From positions 1 to 7,134 of the forward strand of contig DAIDJH010000090.1 of the NCBI GenBank assembly GCA_027451425.1: a DNA stretch of 7,134 bases. Direction: 5' to 3'. Below are positions 1 to 6,738 of the stretch, piece by piece (the stretch's first letter is position 1; every line of letters starts with the position of its first letter). This DNA comes from Bdellovibrionales bacterium. GTDB lineage: Bacteria > Bdellovibrionota > Bdellovibrionia > Bdellovibrionales > UBA1609. The notes beneath the pieces are model-generated. The model did no database searches. It had not been told where the DNA came from and saw only the letters and a list, made by a program, of their open reading frames with translations. Both the position numbers and the translations under genes were made by a program.

Positions 1-483
1 TCTTAACCGGAGAAGCGTTTTCGCTACAGAAGCAAAGCCCCGGCAAACACCACATTGAATAGCGCCGTCGCCGAGCGCCTCCGCTCGGGCGTGTGTCGCA
101 TAGCAATTCTTTAAATTCAATTTCGCAATACAGTGTTTGAGAAATTCAATTTTTCTGGTGTCAGAATCAACCAGGCGCACCGTTCGATCTTCGCCTAAAA
201 TTGCGGCCACAATGCCTGGGATTCCGTTACCCGACCCTATGTCGTAGATATCCTTCTTCTTAGTGTGCTTCAATATGATTTCAGTCGCACAAATTGCATC
301 CGAGATATGAATAGCATCGCAATCTAATTCAGTTTTAGCTGAAATAAGGTTAATTCGTTTATTAAAATGGAGGAGCTCTGCTTGGTATGCGCGAAGACTA
401 TCTAAAGTTTTTTGATTGAGGTGCGGAAACCACTGTGGCACACGCCAAAGCATCTCCGTCGCCGAATTTGTTTTGTCCTTCAT
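1..483 (-). CDS. rsmG: 16S rRNA (guanine-N7) methyltransferase RsmG, 5' part (3' end outside window)
   Basis: The first 161 codons are visible; the gene runs off the left edge of the window. RsmG (GidB) uses S-adenosylmethionine to methylate N7 of a guanine (G527 in E. coli numbering) in the 530 loop of 16S rRNA, and its loss is known to give low-level streptomycin resistance. The reading frame shows the SAM-binding motif I D81-I-G-S-G-N-G-I-P-G90. An acidic strand end, VRLVDSD (residues 102-108), follows and should contact the SAM ribose. Near the edge is CRGFASV (147-153), which matches the family's SRAFASL-like segment with Cys for Ser and Gly for Ala. The ATG at 483-481 overlaps the mnmG stop as ATGA, so translation is probably coupled to mnmG. 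The mnmG-rsmG order is typical of origin regions. Identity is secure; the C-terminal third cannot be judged. Confidence 0.95.
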   Translation of the reverse strand, partial: MKDKTNSATEMLWRVPQWFPHLNQKTLDSLRAYQAELLHFNKRINLISAKTELDCDAIHISDAICATEIILKHTKKKDIYDIGSGNGIPGIVAAILGEDRTVRLVDSDTRKIEFLKHCIAKLNLKNCYATHARAEALGDGAIQCGVCRGFASVAKTLLRLR

Positions 484-2348
484 GTTGCTCTCTGACAAGC
501 TTTCAAGTGGATCATTATAGCCTGGATTGCACTTGGGTTCACGCCACTAATGCGGCTAGCTTGCGCCAAATTTCTAGGGCCTATGCTTCTTAACTTTTCT
601 CGCTCTTCACTAGAAAGCCCGTGAACCTTCTCAAAATCAAGCTCGCGCGGAATCAGAACCTCTTCCATTTTCCGCGCTTGCTCGATGATCTTTGTTTGTC
701 TGTCGATGTAACCTTCGTATTTTGTTTCTATCTCAACGGGCTCTATCACTTTATCAAAATCGTGGTTCGTCTCTAATCCAAACTCCCTAAGTTTGAAACA
801 GGTGAGCTCCTCTCTCCTCAACAAGTCCTTAAGTTTCATCGGTTTTTGTAAAACCGGAGAGTTCATTTTTTTAAAAGCCGCTTGTGTTTCCGGCGAAGGC
901 ACAACGGCCGTTGTTGCGAGAACTCGGCGCAGCTCTTGCCGCTCACCTAGGACCTTCTCGTATTCGTTCAATACGCTGTCCGACACCAAACGATTTCCTG
1001 TAGCAACATTATGTAACCTGTCGAGAACATTATCTTCTCTTAAAACAAGTCGATGTTCCGCTCGCGAGGTCATCATTCTATACGGTTCGCGCGTTCCCTT
1101 CGTCACAAGATCATCAATCAATACTCCGATATATGCTTCGTCGCGGCGCAAGATGACCGCTTCACGCTCAAGACATTGCATTGCTGCGTTTATACCGGCC
1201 AAAAGCCCCTGCGCGGCCGCCTCTTCATAACCGCTTGTTCCGTTTATTTGCCCGGCAAAAAACAGTCCGGAAATCTCCTTTGTCTCTAGCGTTCCGCTCA
1301 ACTGGGTTGGCTCAAAAAAATCGTACTCGACCGCATATCCGGGCCTAACCAGCTTTACGTTCTCAAGACCTGGCATTGTTCTTAAAAACTCGTACTGTAC
1401 GGCCTCCGGTAGGCTCGTTGACATTCCTTGAATATAAATGAGCTCTGAATCAAGTCCTTCTGGCTCCAAAAAGCTTTGATGGCTAATTTTCTCTGCAAAC
1501 CGCGTTACTTTATCCTCAATGCTTGGACAGTATCTCGGCCCCACGCCTTGTATGACCCCGCAAAACATCGGCGACTGGTCTAAGTTTCGCCGAATAATTT
1601 CATGTGTCGCTTCATTTGTATGTGTGATGAAGCAGGGGATTTGTGGAAGAGTCAACCTAGCCGGGCTTCGAAAACTAAACGGTATGAAGCGCTCGTCGCC
1701 GTACTGCTTTGCCGTTTTTGAAAAATCTATGCTCGACTTCAGAGCTCGCGCCGGCGTCCCGGTTTTTAGCCGCGATACTTTAAATCCCTGATCCGCCAAC
1801 TGATTCGAAATACCAACGGTTGCTTTGTCGCCTGCGCGCCCGCCCGGAACCTGCTTAAGCCCAAAGTGCATCACTGCATTCATAAAGGTGCCCGCACACA
1901 AAATTACTTTTTCCGAATATATTTTTACTCCGTCTGCGGTCTCAATACCCCTACATTTTTTACCATCTAAAATAAGTGCGCGCGCTTCAACTTCGTACAC
2001 GCTCAAGTTTTTGGCTGCGCTAACGACCTTGTTCATGTGTTTACAATAAAGGTCTTTATCGCATTGGGCGCGTGAGCCGCGAACAGCGGGGCCGCGGCTT
2101 GAGTTGAGCCGCTTGAATTGGATGCAGGTTTTATCAGCGGCAATGCCCATCTCACCGCCTAGAATATCGATCTCCTTCACCATGTGGCCTTTGGCAAGAC
2201 CGCCAATCGATGGATTGCAACTCATGTAGCCAACGCGGCTCATATTATTTGTAAGAAGCGCCGTGGAACAGCCGAGTCGGCTTGTCGCAAGACAGGCTTC
2301 AATTCCTGCGTGCCCCGCCCCAACCACAATGACATCAAATTGGTTCAT
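480..2348 (-). CDS. mnmG: tRNA uridine-5-carboxymethylaminomethyl modification enzyme MnmG (GidA)
   Basis: This 622-residue protein has the usual length for MnmG (E. coli 629). With MnmE it installs the (carboxymethyl)aminomethyl group at C5 of the wobble uridine U34 in certain tRNAs, using FAD, NADH and a methylene-folate donor. The FAD-binding Rossmann loop is G10-A-G-H-A-G15. SCNPSIGG (43-50) carries the conserved Cys44, and GPRYCPSIEDK (270-280) is the family signature with Cys274. GQINGTSGYEEAAAQG (367-382) is the second FAD-contacting signature. The C-terminal helical region (about 540-622) is the part that contacts MnmE and tRNA in known structures. I chose the ATG at 2348: an AGGA Shine-Dalgarno (2357-2360) lies 8 nt upstream and the mnmE stop only 2 nt away. 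A TTG at 2366 would add six residues but would sit inside mnmE. The TGA stop overlaps the rsmG start. Confidence 0.97.
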   Translation of the reverse strand: MNQFDVIVVGAGHAGIEACLATSRLGCSTALLTNNMSRVGYMSCNPSIGGLAKGHMVKEIDILGGEMGIAADKTCIQFKRLNSSRGPAVRGSRAQCDKDLYCKHMNKVVSAAKNLSVYEVEARALILDGKKCRGIETADGVKIYSEKVILCAGTFMNAVMHFGLKQVPGGRAGDKATVGISNQLADQGFKVSRLKTGTPARALKSSIDFSKTAKQYGDERFIPFSFRSPARLTLPQIPCFITHTNEATHEIIRRNLDQSPMFCGVIQGVGPRYCPSIEDKVTRFAEKISHQSFLEPEGLDSELIYIQGMSTSLPEAVQYEFLRTMPGLENVKLVRPGYAVEYDFFEPTQLSGTLETKEISGLFFAGQINGTSGYEEAAAQGLLAGINAAMQCLEREAVILRRDEAYIGVLIDDLVTKGTREPYRMMTSRAEHRLVLREDNVLDRLHNVATGNRLVSDSVLNEYEKVLGERQELRRVLATTAVVPSPETQAAFKKMNSPVLQKPMKLKDLLRREELTCFKLREFGLETNHDFDKVIEPVEIETKYEGYIDRQTKIIEQARKMEEVLIPRELDFEKVHGLSSEEREKLRSIGPRNLAQASRISGVNPSAIQAIMIHLKACQRAT

Positions 2349-2350
2349 GC

Positions 2351-3712
2351 TTATTTTCCTATGCAAAACTCGCGAAATACCAGGTCTGTAACCTCATCGG
2401 CCACGCAGACCCCGCGCAGCGCTAAAAGCTCCTGCAGCCCCGCATACAAATCCGCCGCTATAAATTCAGGACTTTGATTTCCTCTAAGTGCCGCTTCCCC
2501 GGCTTCGAGATAATTTAAAGCCTTAGAGATGGCTTCAAATTGCCGTGCACTTTGAACTGTGACCCCGCCGTCTAGGACCGTCGATTTTGCATATGGTAGA
2601 ATCAGGCTTATAAGCTGATCAAGGCCAAATCCCGTCTGCGCGCTCACCAACACATCCACCGCAAAGCTACTCGCGCGGCCCAAATCGTCAGACAAACCCA
2701 ACAAATCTGCCTTATTTCCCACTGTGATGACCGGAGCCGTCAGGTGTTCCAGGTCTATTGAAGTCGGCGCGCTCTCACTAGAATCTAAAATATGAAGAAT
2801 TACATCGGCCTGAGTGGCAATCCCAATTGTGCGGTCAATCCCCAGTTTTTCAACCTCGTCATGTGTCGTGCGAATACCCGCGGAATCCACAAACCGGATT
2901 CGGTGCCCAAAAACGTGTTTTATGGCGTCAATCGAGTCTCGCGTCGTTCCTGGATGAGCTGAAACAATTGCGCGATCTTCACCAACAAGTTTATTAAACA
3001 AACTTGATTTGCCAACATTGGGGGCCCCAACAAGCGCAACCGTCAGCCCCTCCCTTAACGCTCGCCCTGATTTATAGCTTGCCCTTAGCCGCTCAAGCGC
3101 ATCTTTAGAATTACCTAGGCGCAAAAGAATCTCCTCTACCGGAGTAAAGACGATATCCTCGCTTGAGAAATCTATGTTTGCTTCCATCTGCGCAAGGACC
3201 CAGGTGATGTCGTTTTCGATCTTCCGCAGTTCACCTGAAAGCTCTCCACGAAGAGCATTAAGTGCCGCCTTCGCCGCTTGAGGACTCTGGCTTTCAATAA
3301 GATCTAGGATGCCTTCGGCCTGAACAAGATCTATCCGGCCATTCATGAATGCGCGATAAGTAAACTCACCCCGTTCCGCCATTCGCGCGCCGGCCGAAAC
3401 AAGAGATCGAAGAATTTGTTCAACAATCACCTGGCTGCCGTGGCACGAAATTTCAAAACTTGTCTCACCCGTATATGAGCGGCCTTTTGCAAAATACGTA
3501 ATAATGACTTCGTCTAGTGGCGATCCACTTTCATCACACAAATACAAATGATAGGCTCGGTGACTATCGAGCTTGGCCGTAAGCGCCGGCGCAATTTTAC
3601 GAACTTTCGTCTCTGCATCGCCGCCACTTACTCGAATGACGGCTAAGGCTGACGCGCCTTGCGGCGTGGCTACCGCACAAATCGTGTCTTGGTCACGGTC
3701 AGTACTGAACAT
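2351..3712 (-). CDS. mnmE: tRNA modification GTPase MnmE (TrmE/ThdF)
   Basis: The product is 453 residues (E. coli 454) and complete. MnmE is a K+-activated GTPase that dimerises through its G domains and works with MnmG on tRNA wobble uridine 34. The N-terminal tetrahydrofolate-binding domain begins DTICAVATPQG (residues 9-19). A helical domain surrounds the inserted Ras-like G domain, which has all its motifs: P-loop G229-A-P-N-V-G-K-S236, G2 GTTRD (255-259), G3 DSAG (276-279), and G4 NKAD (333-336). SAQTG (357-361) is the likely G5. The protein ends in FCIGK, keeping the C-terminal Cys450 of the CxGK motif that is essential in studied members. The ATG is 3 nt after the jag stop, and the only purine-rich stretch upstream (GAAGAGA) is about 15 nt away. 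Translation is therefore probably coupled to jag. mnmG follows 2 bp downstream, so the two partner enzymes are co-expressed. Confidence 0.97.
   Translation of the reverse strand: MFSTDRDQDTICAVATPQGASALAVIRVSGGDAETKVRKIAPALTAKLDSHRAYHLYLCDESGSPLDEVIITYFAKGRSYTGETSFEISCHGSQVIVEQILRSLVSAGARMAERGEFTYRAFMNGRIDLVQAEGILDLIESQSPQAAKAALNALRGELSGELRKIENDITWVLAQMEANIDFSSEDIVFTPVEEILLRLGNSKDALERLRASYKSGRALREGLTVALVGAPNVGKSSLFNKLVGEDRAIVSAHPGTTRDSIDAIKHVFGHRIRFVDSAGIRTTHDEVEKLGIDRTIGIATQADVILHILDSSESAPTSIDLEHLTAPVITVGNKADLLGLSDDLGRASSFAVDVLVSAQTGFGLDQLISLILPYAKSTVLDGGVTVQSARQFEAISKALNYLEAGEAALRGNQSPEFIAADLYAGLQELLALRGVCVADEVTDLVFREFCIGK
2357..2360 (-). promoter_or_regulatory. ribosome binding site deciding the mnmG start
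   Basis: On the minus strand AGGA is followed by eight bases (AAATAAGC) and ATG at 2348-2346. The site lies inside the last codons of mnmE. It favours the ATG over the upstream TTG at 2366, which would place the site inside mnmG itself. Confidence 0.6.
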
Positions 3713-3715
3713 GAC

Positions 3716-4267
3716 TCATTGTGGGTTCTCTTCAAGACCCGACTCTTCAAACAATTCCTCACCTTTTGCGGCATAAATCTTGATCTTTTTAAAAAACCCT
3801 TCGCCCACCGACCGGCTCTTCACCCGCCCATCTTGCGCTAAATATTGGTGTATAACCTTTCGGTCGCGTGGTGGGAGAGCACGAAAATAAACCGGCTTGC
3901 CCTTTTCTAACGCCACATTTTTGAGCTTTTCAGCAAGATCGGTGAGCTCTTGATTCGCTTGCTTGCGAAAGCCCGCGCTATCAACGTGAATTGCCGCCCG
4001 TGAATCTGGCAGCTGGTGTTGAACCACGCGAGTTAAAAACAGCTGAATAGCGTCTAAAAGTTGCCCCTCGCGCGCATGAAACATTTCCTCATCGCTTCCG
4101 CTGATCTCAATTTGAAAATCCTCATCGCCATCACGAATAACCTCATAATTAAACCGAAGCCCTGATGTATCGATCAAGCCCCGCAGGCAACTTTCAATTA
4201 TTTCTCCGGCGTCGCTTGCCCGCTCAGCTTCTTTCTTACCGAATAGTTTGCCAAAAAATCCTGACAT
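3716..4267 (-). CDS. khpB: KhpB/Jag-type RNA-binding protein (KH plus R3H domains)
   Basis: This is a 183-residue Jag/KhpB-family protein, recognised from its domains and its usual place next to yidC. Related proteins bind single-stranded RNA and affect cell division and envelope synthesis in Gram-positive bacteria; the role in Gram-negatives is poorly known. A short N-terminal segment, MSGFFGKLFGKK, is followed by a KH-II-like domain at about residues 25-95. The R3H domain (about 105-167) has LPPRDRKVIHQYL, with the Arg136-x-x-x-His140 signature, followed by a basic RVKSRSVGEGFFKKIKIY strand region. The KH loop, normally GxxG, reads A65-R-E-G68, so its first glycine is missing. The long Jag_N domain of Bacillus-type Jag is absent. 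The start is well supported: AAGGAG lies close upstream, inside the 15-bp gap to yidC. The C-terminal tail is acidic (EELFEESGLEE). Confidence 0.9.
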   Translation of the reverse strand: MSGFFGKLFGKKEAERASDAGEIIESCLRGLIDTSGLRFNYEVIRDGDEDFQIEISGSDEEMFHAREGQLLDAIQLFLTRVVQHQLPDSRAAIHVDSAGFRKQANQELTDLAEKLKNVALEKGKPVYFRALPPRDRKVIHQYLAQDGRVKSRSVGEGFFKKIKIYAAKGEELFEESGLEENPQ

Positions 4268-4274
4268 ATAACCT

Positions 4275-4280
4275 CTCCTT
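4275..4280 (-). promoter_or_regulatory. strong ribosome binding site of khpB/jag
   Basis: The minus strand reads AAGGAG then AGGTTAT and the ATG of jag at 4267, a near-consensus Shine-Dalgarno with 7-nt spacing in the 15-bp gap after yidC. It is the strongest such site in the cluster, so jag can probably be translated independently of yidC. Confidence 0.65.
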
Positions 4281-4282
4281 GT

Positions 4283-5878
4283 TTAGGCGTGGACAACTGA
4301 TAATTGTTTATTTTCTTTCGTGAACAGGTACTGTTGCAAAAATCCAAAAAGCGAGCTGACAAAAATATACAGGGTTAGCCCGCTTGGTAACTGCACCGTC
4401 ATAACTGTAAAAATCAGCGGCATAAACTGCATAATTTTTTGCTGTGACGGATCCATCGTGTTGGGTGTAATTTTTTGCTGCGCCCACATTGCCGCGCCCA
4501 TTAAAATCGGAATAATATAGTATGGGTCCTTTGCGCTAAGATCATGAATCCAGAACCCGAACGGCGCCTTATATAGCTCGATGCTTTGCCCAATCACCTC
4601 ATACAGCGCAAAAAATATTGGGATTTGAAGAAACATCGGCAGGCATCCACCAATAGGATTCGCCTTATTTTCGCGCATGAGCTGGAGCATTTCTTGATTT
4701 AACTTTTGCGTGTCATCTTTGTATCGCTCACGCAGCGCCTTGATCTGCGGCTGAATTCTTGCCATTGCCTTCATCTGACGATAGCTCAAGATATTAAATG
4801 GCGCGACAATCGCCCGCACGATAAGCGTAAGAACAATGATCGCCAACCCCCAGTTTGGTATGACTGAGTGGATTAGCTTCATCAGCCAAAAAATACCCTT
4901 GGCTATAGTTGTGAAGAATCCGAAGTTAATGAGCCCCGTCATCTTCGGAGAAATGCTTTTTAAAAGACCGTACGATTTCGGCCCGGCAAACCCCGTATAT
5001 GAAATTTTAAAGTCCGTTGCCGGATTAAACATATCATATTTGAGACGCTCAATTGCCATCGGTTGCGCACCAGGCTCGGACCACTGTTGAACGCTTGGCA
5101 TAACGGGCGAGTGGTCGAGGAGACCTATTGCAAAATACTGTGACCCGTATCCCGCAACAACGGTTTTTGCATAGCTGTCATTTACGGCCTTGCTCGGGCT
5201 TACGATCGTGCGACTTGTTTTTCCATCATGATCAGCAAAAAACTCCTGGTGTTCAAATCTCCCGCGTAAAAATCCAGAAACCGCCGGCGGAATTTTATCG
5301 GCAACTTCTGTCACTAAGCCCTTAAAGTCCGCGTATGGGTTTGTTACGTCGACATCGGAAGTAAGCGTGTATTTTGCTGAGTCGATTTGGATTCGTTTTG
5401 TTATGGTCATGGCGCCAACGTGTGCTTCGCCAGTGAAGGTATTGCTTCCCGTTTGGCTAATTTTAAAATCAATCGGCTGATTTTGACCCAAAATCCAGGT
5501 GCTAAAAAGTCCGAGGCCGGCCCCTTGAGCAAATGTTATATTTTTATTTTCCCGGCTTGTGTATTTATTCAGCTCTACATCTCGAATGGCCATACCGCGA
5601 GATGACACCACAAAGCTCCATGTGGGGTCTGAAAATTTAATTGTTGTTTCTTCTGTGGGTTGGGACAAGGGCTGTGGCGCAACAACATTAGTAATCGCGC
5701 TTGGTTTGCCGGCGGCTGCCGTCTTCGCGTTCGAAGTCGTGACAACTTGGGCAGGCTGGTTTGGGTACTTTTTTGCTAAATATGACTGCCACCCCATCCA
5801 CACAACACCGATGAGAATAATCATTAAAATGAAGCGGGAATCAAACCCGGAGTTTTGCTCAGTTGAGTCCGAATTCAT
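4283..5878 (-). CDS. yidC: membrane protein insertase YidC (Gram-negative type)
   Basis: A 531-residue inner-membrane insertase of the Oxa1/YidC/Alb3 family. It inserts and folds membrane proteins alone or with SecYEG. The first transmembrane segment is about residues 16-33 (FILMIILIGVVWMGW). A Pro/Ala/Thr-rich linker (41-75) and a large periplasmic beta-sandwich domain (about 78-310) follow. The conserved insertase core starts at about 325. In it, VLTLIVRAIVAPFN places the key groove arginine at Arg355. The cytoplasmic helical hairpin (about 368-405) contains QPQIKALRERYKDD. NPIGGCLPMFLQIPIFFALY, FWIHDLSAKDPYYIIPILMG and LPSGLTLYIFVSSL mark the remaining membrane segments. The tail is short (KENKQLSVVHA), without the long basic extension seen in some lineages. 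The ATG overlaps the yidD stop by 4 bp, and a modest AGAGG lies about 8 nt upstream. The gene order yidD-yidC-jag is canonical. Confidence 0.97.
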   Translation of the reverse strand: MNSDSTEQNSGFDSRFILMIILIGVVWMGWQSYLAKKYPNQPAQVVTTSNAKTAAAGKPSAITNVVAPQPLSQPTEETTIKFSDPTWSFVVSSRGMAIRDVELNKYTSRENKNITFAQGAGLGLFSTWILGQNQPIDFKISQTGSNTFTGEAHVGAMTITKRIQIDSAKYTLTSDVDVTNPYADFKGLVTEVADKIPPAVSGFLRGRFEHQEFFADHDGKTSRTIVSPSKAVNDSYAKTVVAGYGSQYFAIGLLDHSPVMPSVQQWSEPGAQPMAIERLKYDMFNPATDFKISYTGFAGPKSYGLLKSISPKMTGLINFGFFTTIAKGIFWLMKLIHSVIPNWGLAIIVLTLIVRAIVAPFNILSYRQMKAMARIQPQIKALRERYKDDTQKLNQEMLQLMRENKANPIGGCLPMFLQIPIFFALYEVIGQSIELYKAPFGFWIHDLSAKDPYYIIPILMGAAMWAQQKITPNTMDPSQQKIMQFMPLIFTVMTVQLPSGLTLYIFVSSLFGFLQQYLFTKENKQLSVVHA

Positions 5879-6174
5879 TTTAAAACCTCTACTCTTTTGT
5901 CGGGGACGGGATCATATCCGTATCGGCTAAAGGGGTGACACGCCGACAATCGGCGCAACGACAGACCAAGCGCGTTCCAAAACGGCAACGTTTCAAAGCA
6001 TTCCTTAGAGTACTCAGAACACGAGGGGTAAAAGCGGCAATTCCCGCCCAAAAAGAAGCTTAGGGTGAGCTGGTATGCTTTCACACCAATAATTGCCGCG
6101 GCATTAGGGGCGCGCGCTACCCATCGTTTCAAATTTTTTAATCGCTTTAAAAATAGTCTGATTAACTTTTTCAT
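5875..6174 (-). CDS. yidD: membrane protein insertion efficiency factor YidD
   Basis: A 99-residue YidD-family protein (E. coli 85 residues). YidD associates with the inner membrane through an amphipathic N-terminal helix and helps insertion of YidC-dependent proteins; the mechanism is unsettled. The family core is complete: CRFYPSCSEY (residues 46-55) with Cys46 and Cys52, ACHPF with Cys79-His80, and GYDPVP (86-91). The N-terminus [18 protein letters not shown] is strongly basic and amphipathic and is longer than in E. coli. I chose the ATG at 6174 because AAGGG (6183-6187) lies 8 nt upstream, a good ribosome binding site. This start makes the gene overlap rnpA by 71 bp in another frame. A TTG at 6132 or a GTG at 6084 would shorten or remove the overlap but would lose part or all of the helix. 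The stop overlaps the yidC start as ATGA. Confidence 0.93.
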   Translation of the reverse strand: MKKLIRLFLKRLKNLKRWVARAPNAAAIIGVKAYQLTLSFFLGGNCRFYPSCSEYSKECFETLPFWNALGLSLRRLSACHPFSRYGYDPVPDKRVEVLK

Positions 6175-6478
6175 GGCTTAAGCCCTTATAAAATGCCAAC
6201 CCTCGATTGAGAAAAACAAAATTAGCGTCAAAGCCAAAAACCCGCGCTTCAGAAAGATACAATTTCAAATCTTCCCGCAGCCATCGCTTCAGTCTGTTGC
6301 GCGTAACGGCCGTGCCGACGTAGCGTGGTATTGTCCAACCAACACGCAGCACACCCTCATCCTTTCGAAGAAAAGACAAAAGAAGCCATTCGCTGATTTT
6401 AATCGATTGGCCCTGGCGCTGGATGCGCGTAAAATCCCCGCGCCCACGCAGCCGCTGTCGTGTAAGCTTATTTTCCAC
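6104..6478 (-). CDS. rnpA: ribonuclease P protein component RnpA
   Basis: A 124-residue small basic protein, the protein subunit of RNase P, which helps the catalytic RNA cleave 5' leaders from precursor tRNAs. The family signature [13 protein letters not shown] (residues 57-69) carries the RNR motif Arg60-Asn61-Arg62 and the basic residues Lys64, Arg65 and Arg68. The N-terminus ([20 protein letters not shown], 5-24) fits the typical RnpA start region. The start is a GTG at 6478-6476. An in-frame TAG stands directly before it, and no other usual start codon precedes the conserved core, so it is effectively forced. The first 11 bp lie inside the end of rpmH and no clear Shine-Dalgarno is upstream, which suggests translational coupling to rpmH. 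The last 71 bp, including stop TAA at 6106-6104, overlap yidD. rpmH-rnpA is a near-universal bacterial pair. Confidence 0.96.
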   Translation of the reverse strand: MENKLTRQRLRGRGDFTRIQRQGQSIKISEWLLLSFLRKDEGVLRVGWTIPRYVGTAVTRNRLKRWLREDLKLYLSEARVFGFDANFVFLNRGLAFYKGLSHEKVNQTIFKAIKKFETMGSARP

Positions 6479-6620
6479 CTATATTTACTATAAGGCGTTT
6501 GCGCCCCTTTTTCCGCCTGCGCGCAAGAACCTGGCGACCATTTTTTGTGGCCATTCTAGCTCTGAATCCATGAACTCTTTTACGGCGTATGCGGCTAGGC
6601 TGATAAGTTCGTTTCGCCAT
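6468..6620 (-). CDS. rpmH: 50S ribosomal protein L34
   Basis: This 50-residue gene was found by reading the minus strand from 6620. L34 is a small, very basic protein that binds 23S rRNA in the large subunit. The protein starts [15 protein letters not shown] and holds the nearly invariant [20 protein letters not shown] (residues 17-36), followed by KKGRKRLIV. It ends with NIGGK and TAA at 6470-6468. The E. coli protein has 46 residues, so this one is slightly long at the C-terminus, and the extra codons are what create the 11-bp overlap with rnpA. The start is supported by GGAG (6626-6629 on the plus strand) 5 nt upstream. As first gene of the minus-strand cluster, it is transcribed from the spacer shared with dnaA. 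Confidence 0.97.
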   Translation of the reverse strand: MAKRTYQPSRIRRKRVHGFRARMATKNGRQVLARRRKKGRKRLIVNIGGK

Positions 6621-6647
6621 TACGTCTCCATTTGAAAAATTTCAGTT

Positions 6648-6676
6648 GGGGCATAGAACCACACGCACCGTGCCCC
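6648..6676 (-). other. possible hairpin in the rpmH leader
   Basis: GGGGCA (6648-6653) and TGCCCC (6671-6676) form a 6-bp GC-rich stem with a 17-nt loop in the leader upstream of rpmH. With a bulge, TTG/CAA could extend it. The following minus-strand sequence reaches a T5 run only about 12 nt later, so it is not a classical rho-independent terminator. It could be a leader structure or chance. Confidence 0.3.
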
Positions 6677-6685
6677 GTCAAGCCG

Positions 6686-6714
6686 TTGAACAATCATTTG
6701 TGCCGTGATAAAAG
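6686..6714 (+). promoter_or_regulatory. candidate sigma70-type promoter for dnaA
   Basis: The -35-like TTGAAC (6686-6691) is followed after 17 bp by TAAAAG (6709-6714), and TGA directly before the latter forms an extended -10 (TGn). Each hexamer matches consensus at four of six positions. Transcription would begin near 6721 and give a leader of about 30 nt before the TTG. This is inferred from motifs and position only. Confidence 0.45.
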
Positions 6715-6732
6715 CGCCGGAAATCCTGTCAA
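6705..6732 (-). promoter_or_regulatory. candidate sigma70-type promoter for the rpmH-rsmG cluster
   Basis: On the minus strand a perfect TTGACA (complement of 6727-6732) is followed after 16 bp by TATCAC (complement of 6705-6710), which matches the -10 consensus at four of six positions. Transcription would start near 6698, giving a leader of about 78 nt before rpmH. A weaker second -35 (TTGACG, complement of 6676-6681) has only poor -10 candidates near 6652-6658. The -10 overlaps that of the candidate dnaA promoter. Confidence 0.45.
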
Positions 6733-6738
6733 CGGCTT

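Larger units (their letters stand above)
6680..6738. repeat. 10-bp inverted repeat in the rpmH-dnaA spacer
   Basis: AAGCCGTTGA at 6680-6689 and its exact reverse complement TCAACGGCTT at 6729-6738 are separated by 39 bp. Each arm contains a TTGA that forms part of a candidate -35 box, one per strand. Going one base further the arms mismatch, then pair again at 6678/6740. The arms could be operator half-sites for one regulator or could follow from the two promoters. The separation is too long for a simple hairpin to be the main role. Confidence 0.7.

Noticed and set aside
793..1289. Plus-strand open frames of 145 and 78 codons opposite mnmG
   Set aside because: They lie fully antisense to the well-conserved mnmG and show no recognisable domain.
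2349..2366. TTG start for mnmG six codons upstream
   Set aside because: It would overlap mnmE and absorb the AGGA ribosome site. The ATG at 2348 gives the family-typical N-terminus right before the FAD-binding strand.
3780..3800. T6A5 run in jag as a programmed frameshift site
   Set aside because: The codon phase is TTT-TTT-AAA-AAG, which does not fit the X XXY YYZ heptamer in frame, and the zero frame encodes a normal R3H end.
5559..5930. Plus-strand open frame of 123 codons opposite the start of yidC and the end of yidD
   Set aside because: It is antisense to two recognised genes, and its sequence resembles no family I know. It is explained by the composition of the opposite strand.
6618..6631. 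Tiny leader frame ATG-GAG-ACG-TAA ending at the rpmH start on the minus strand
   Set aside because: Three codons overlap the rpmH Shine-Dalgarno itself, and such a frame easily arises by chance next to GGAG and ATG.
6423..6635. Plus-strand open frame of 70 codons over rpmH and the start of rnpA
   Set aside because: The minus strand here encodes the unmistakable L34, so the plus-strand frame is a shadow.
6656..6664. AGAACCACA as a DnaA box
   Set aside because: Three of nine positions differ from TTATCCACA, and it stands alone.
6705..6713. GTGATAAAA region as a DnaA box on the minus strand
   Set aside because: The minus strand reads TTTTATCAC; alignment to TTATNCACA fails beyond the first five bases. 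The bases are better explained as overlapping -10 elements.
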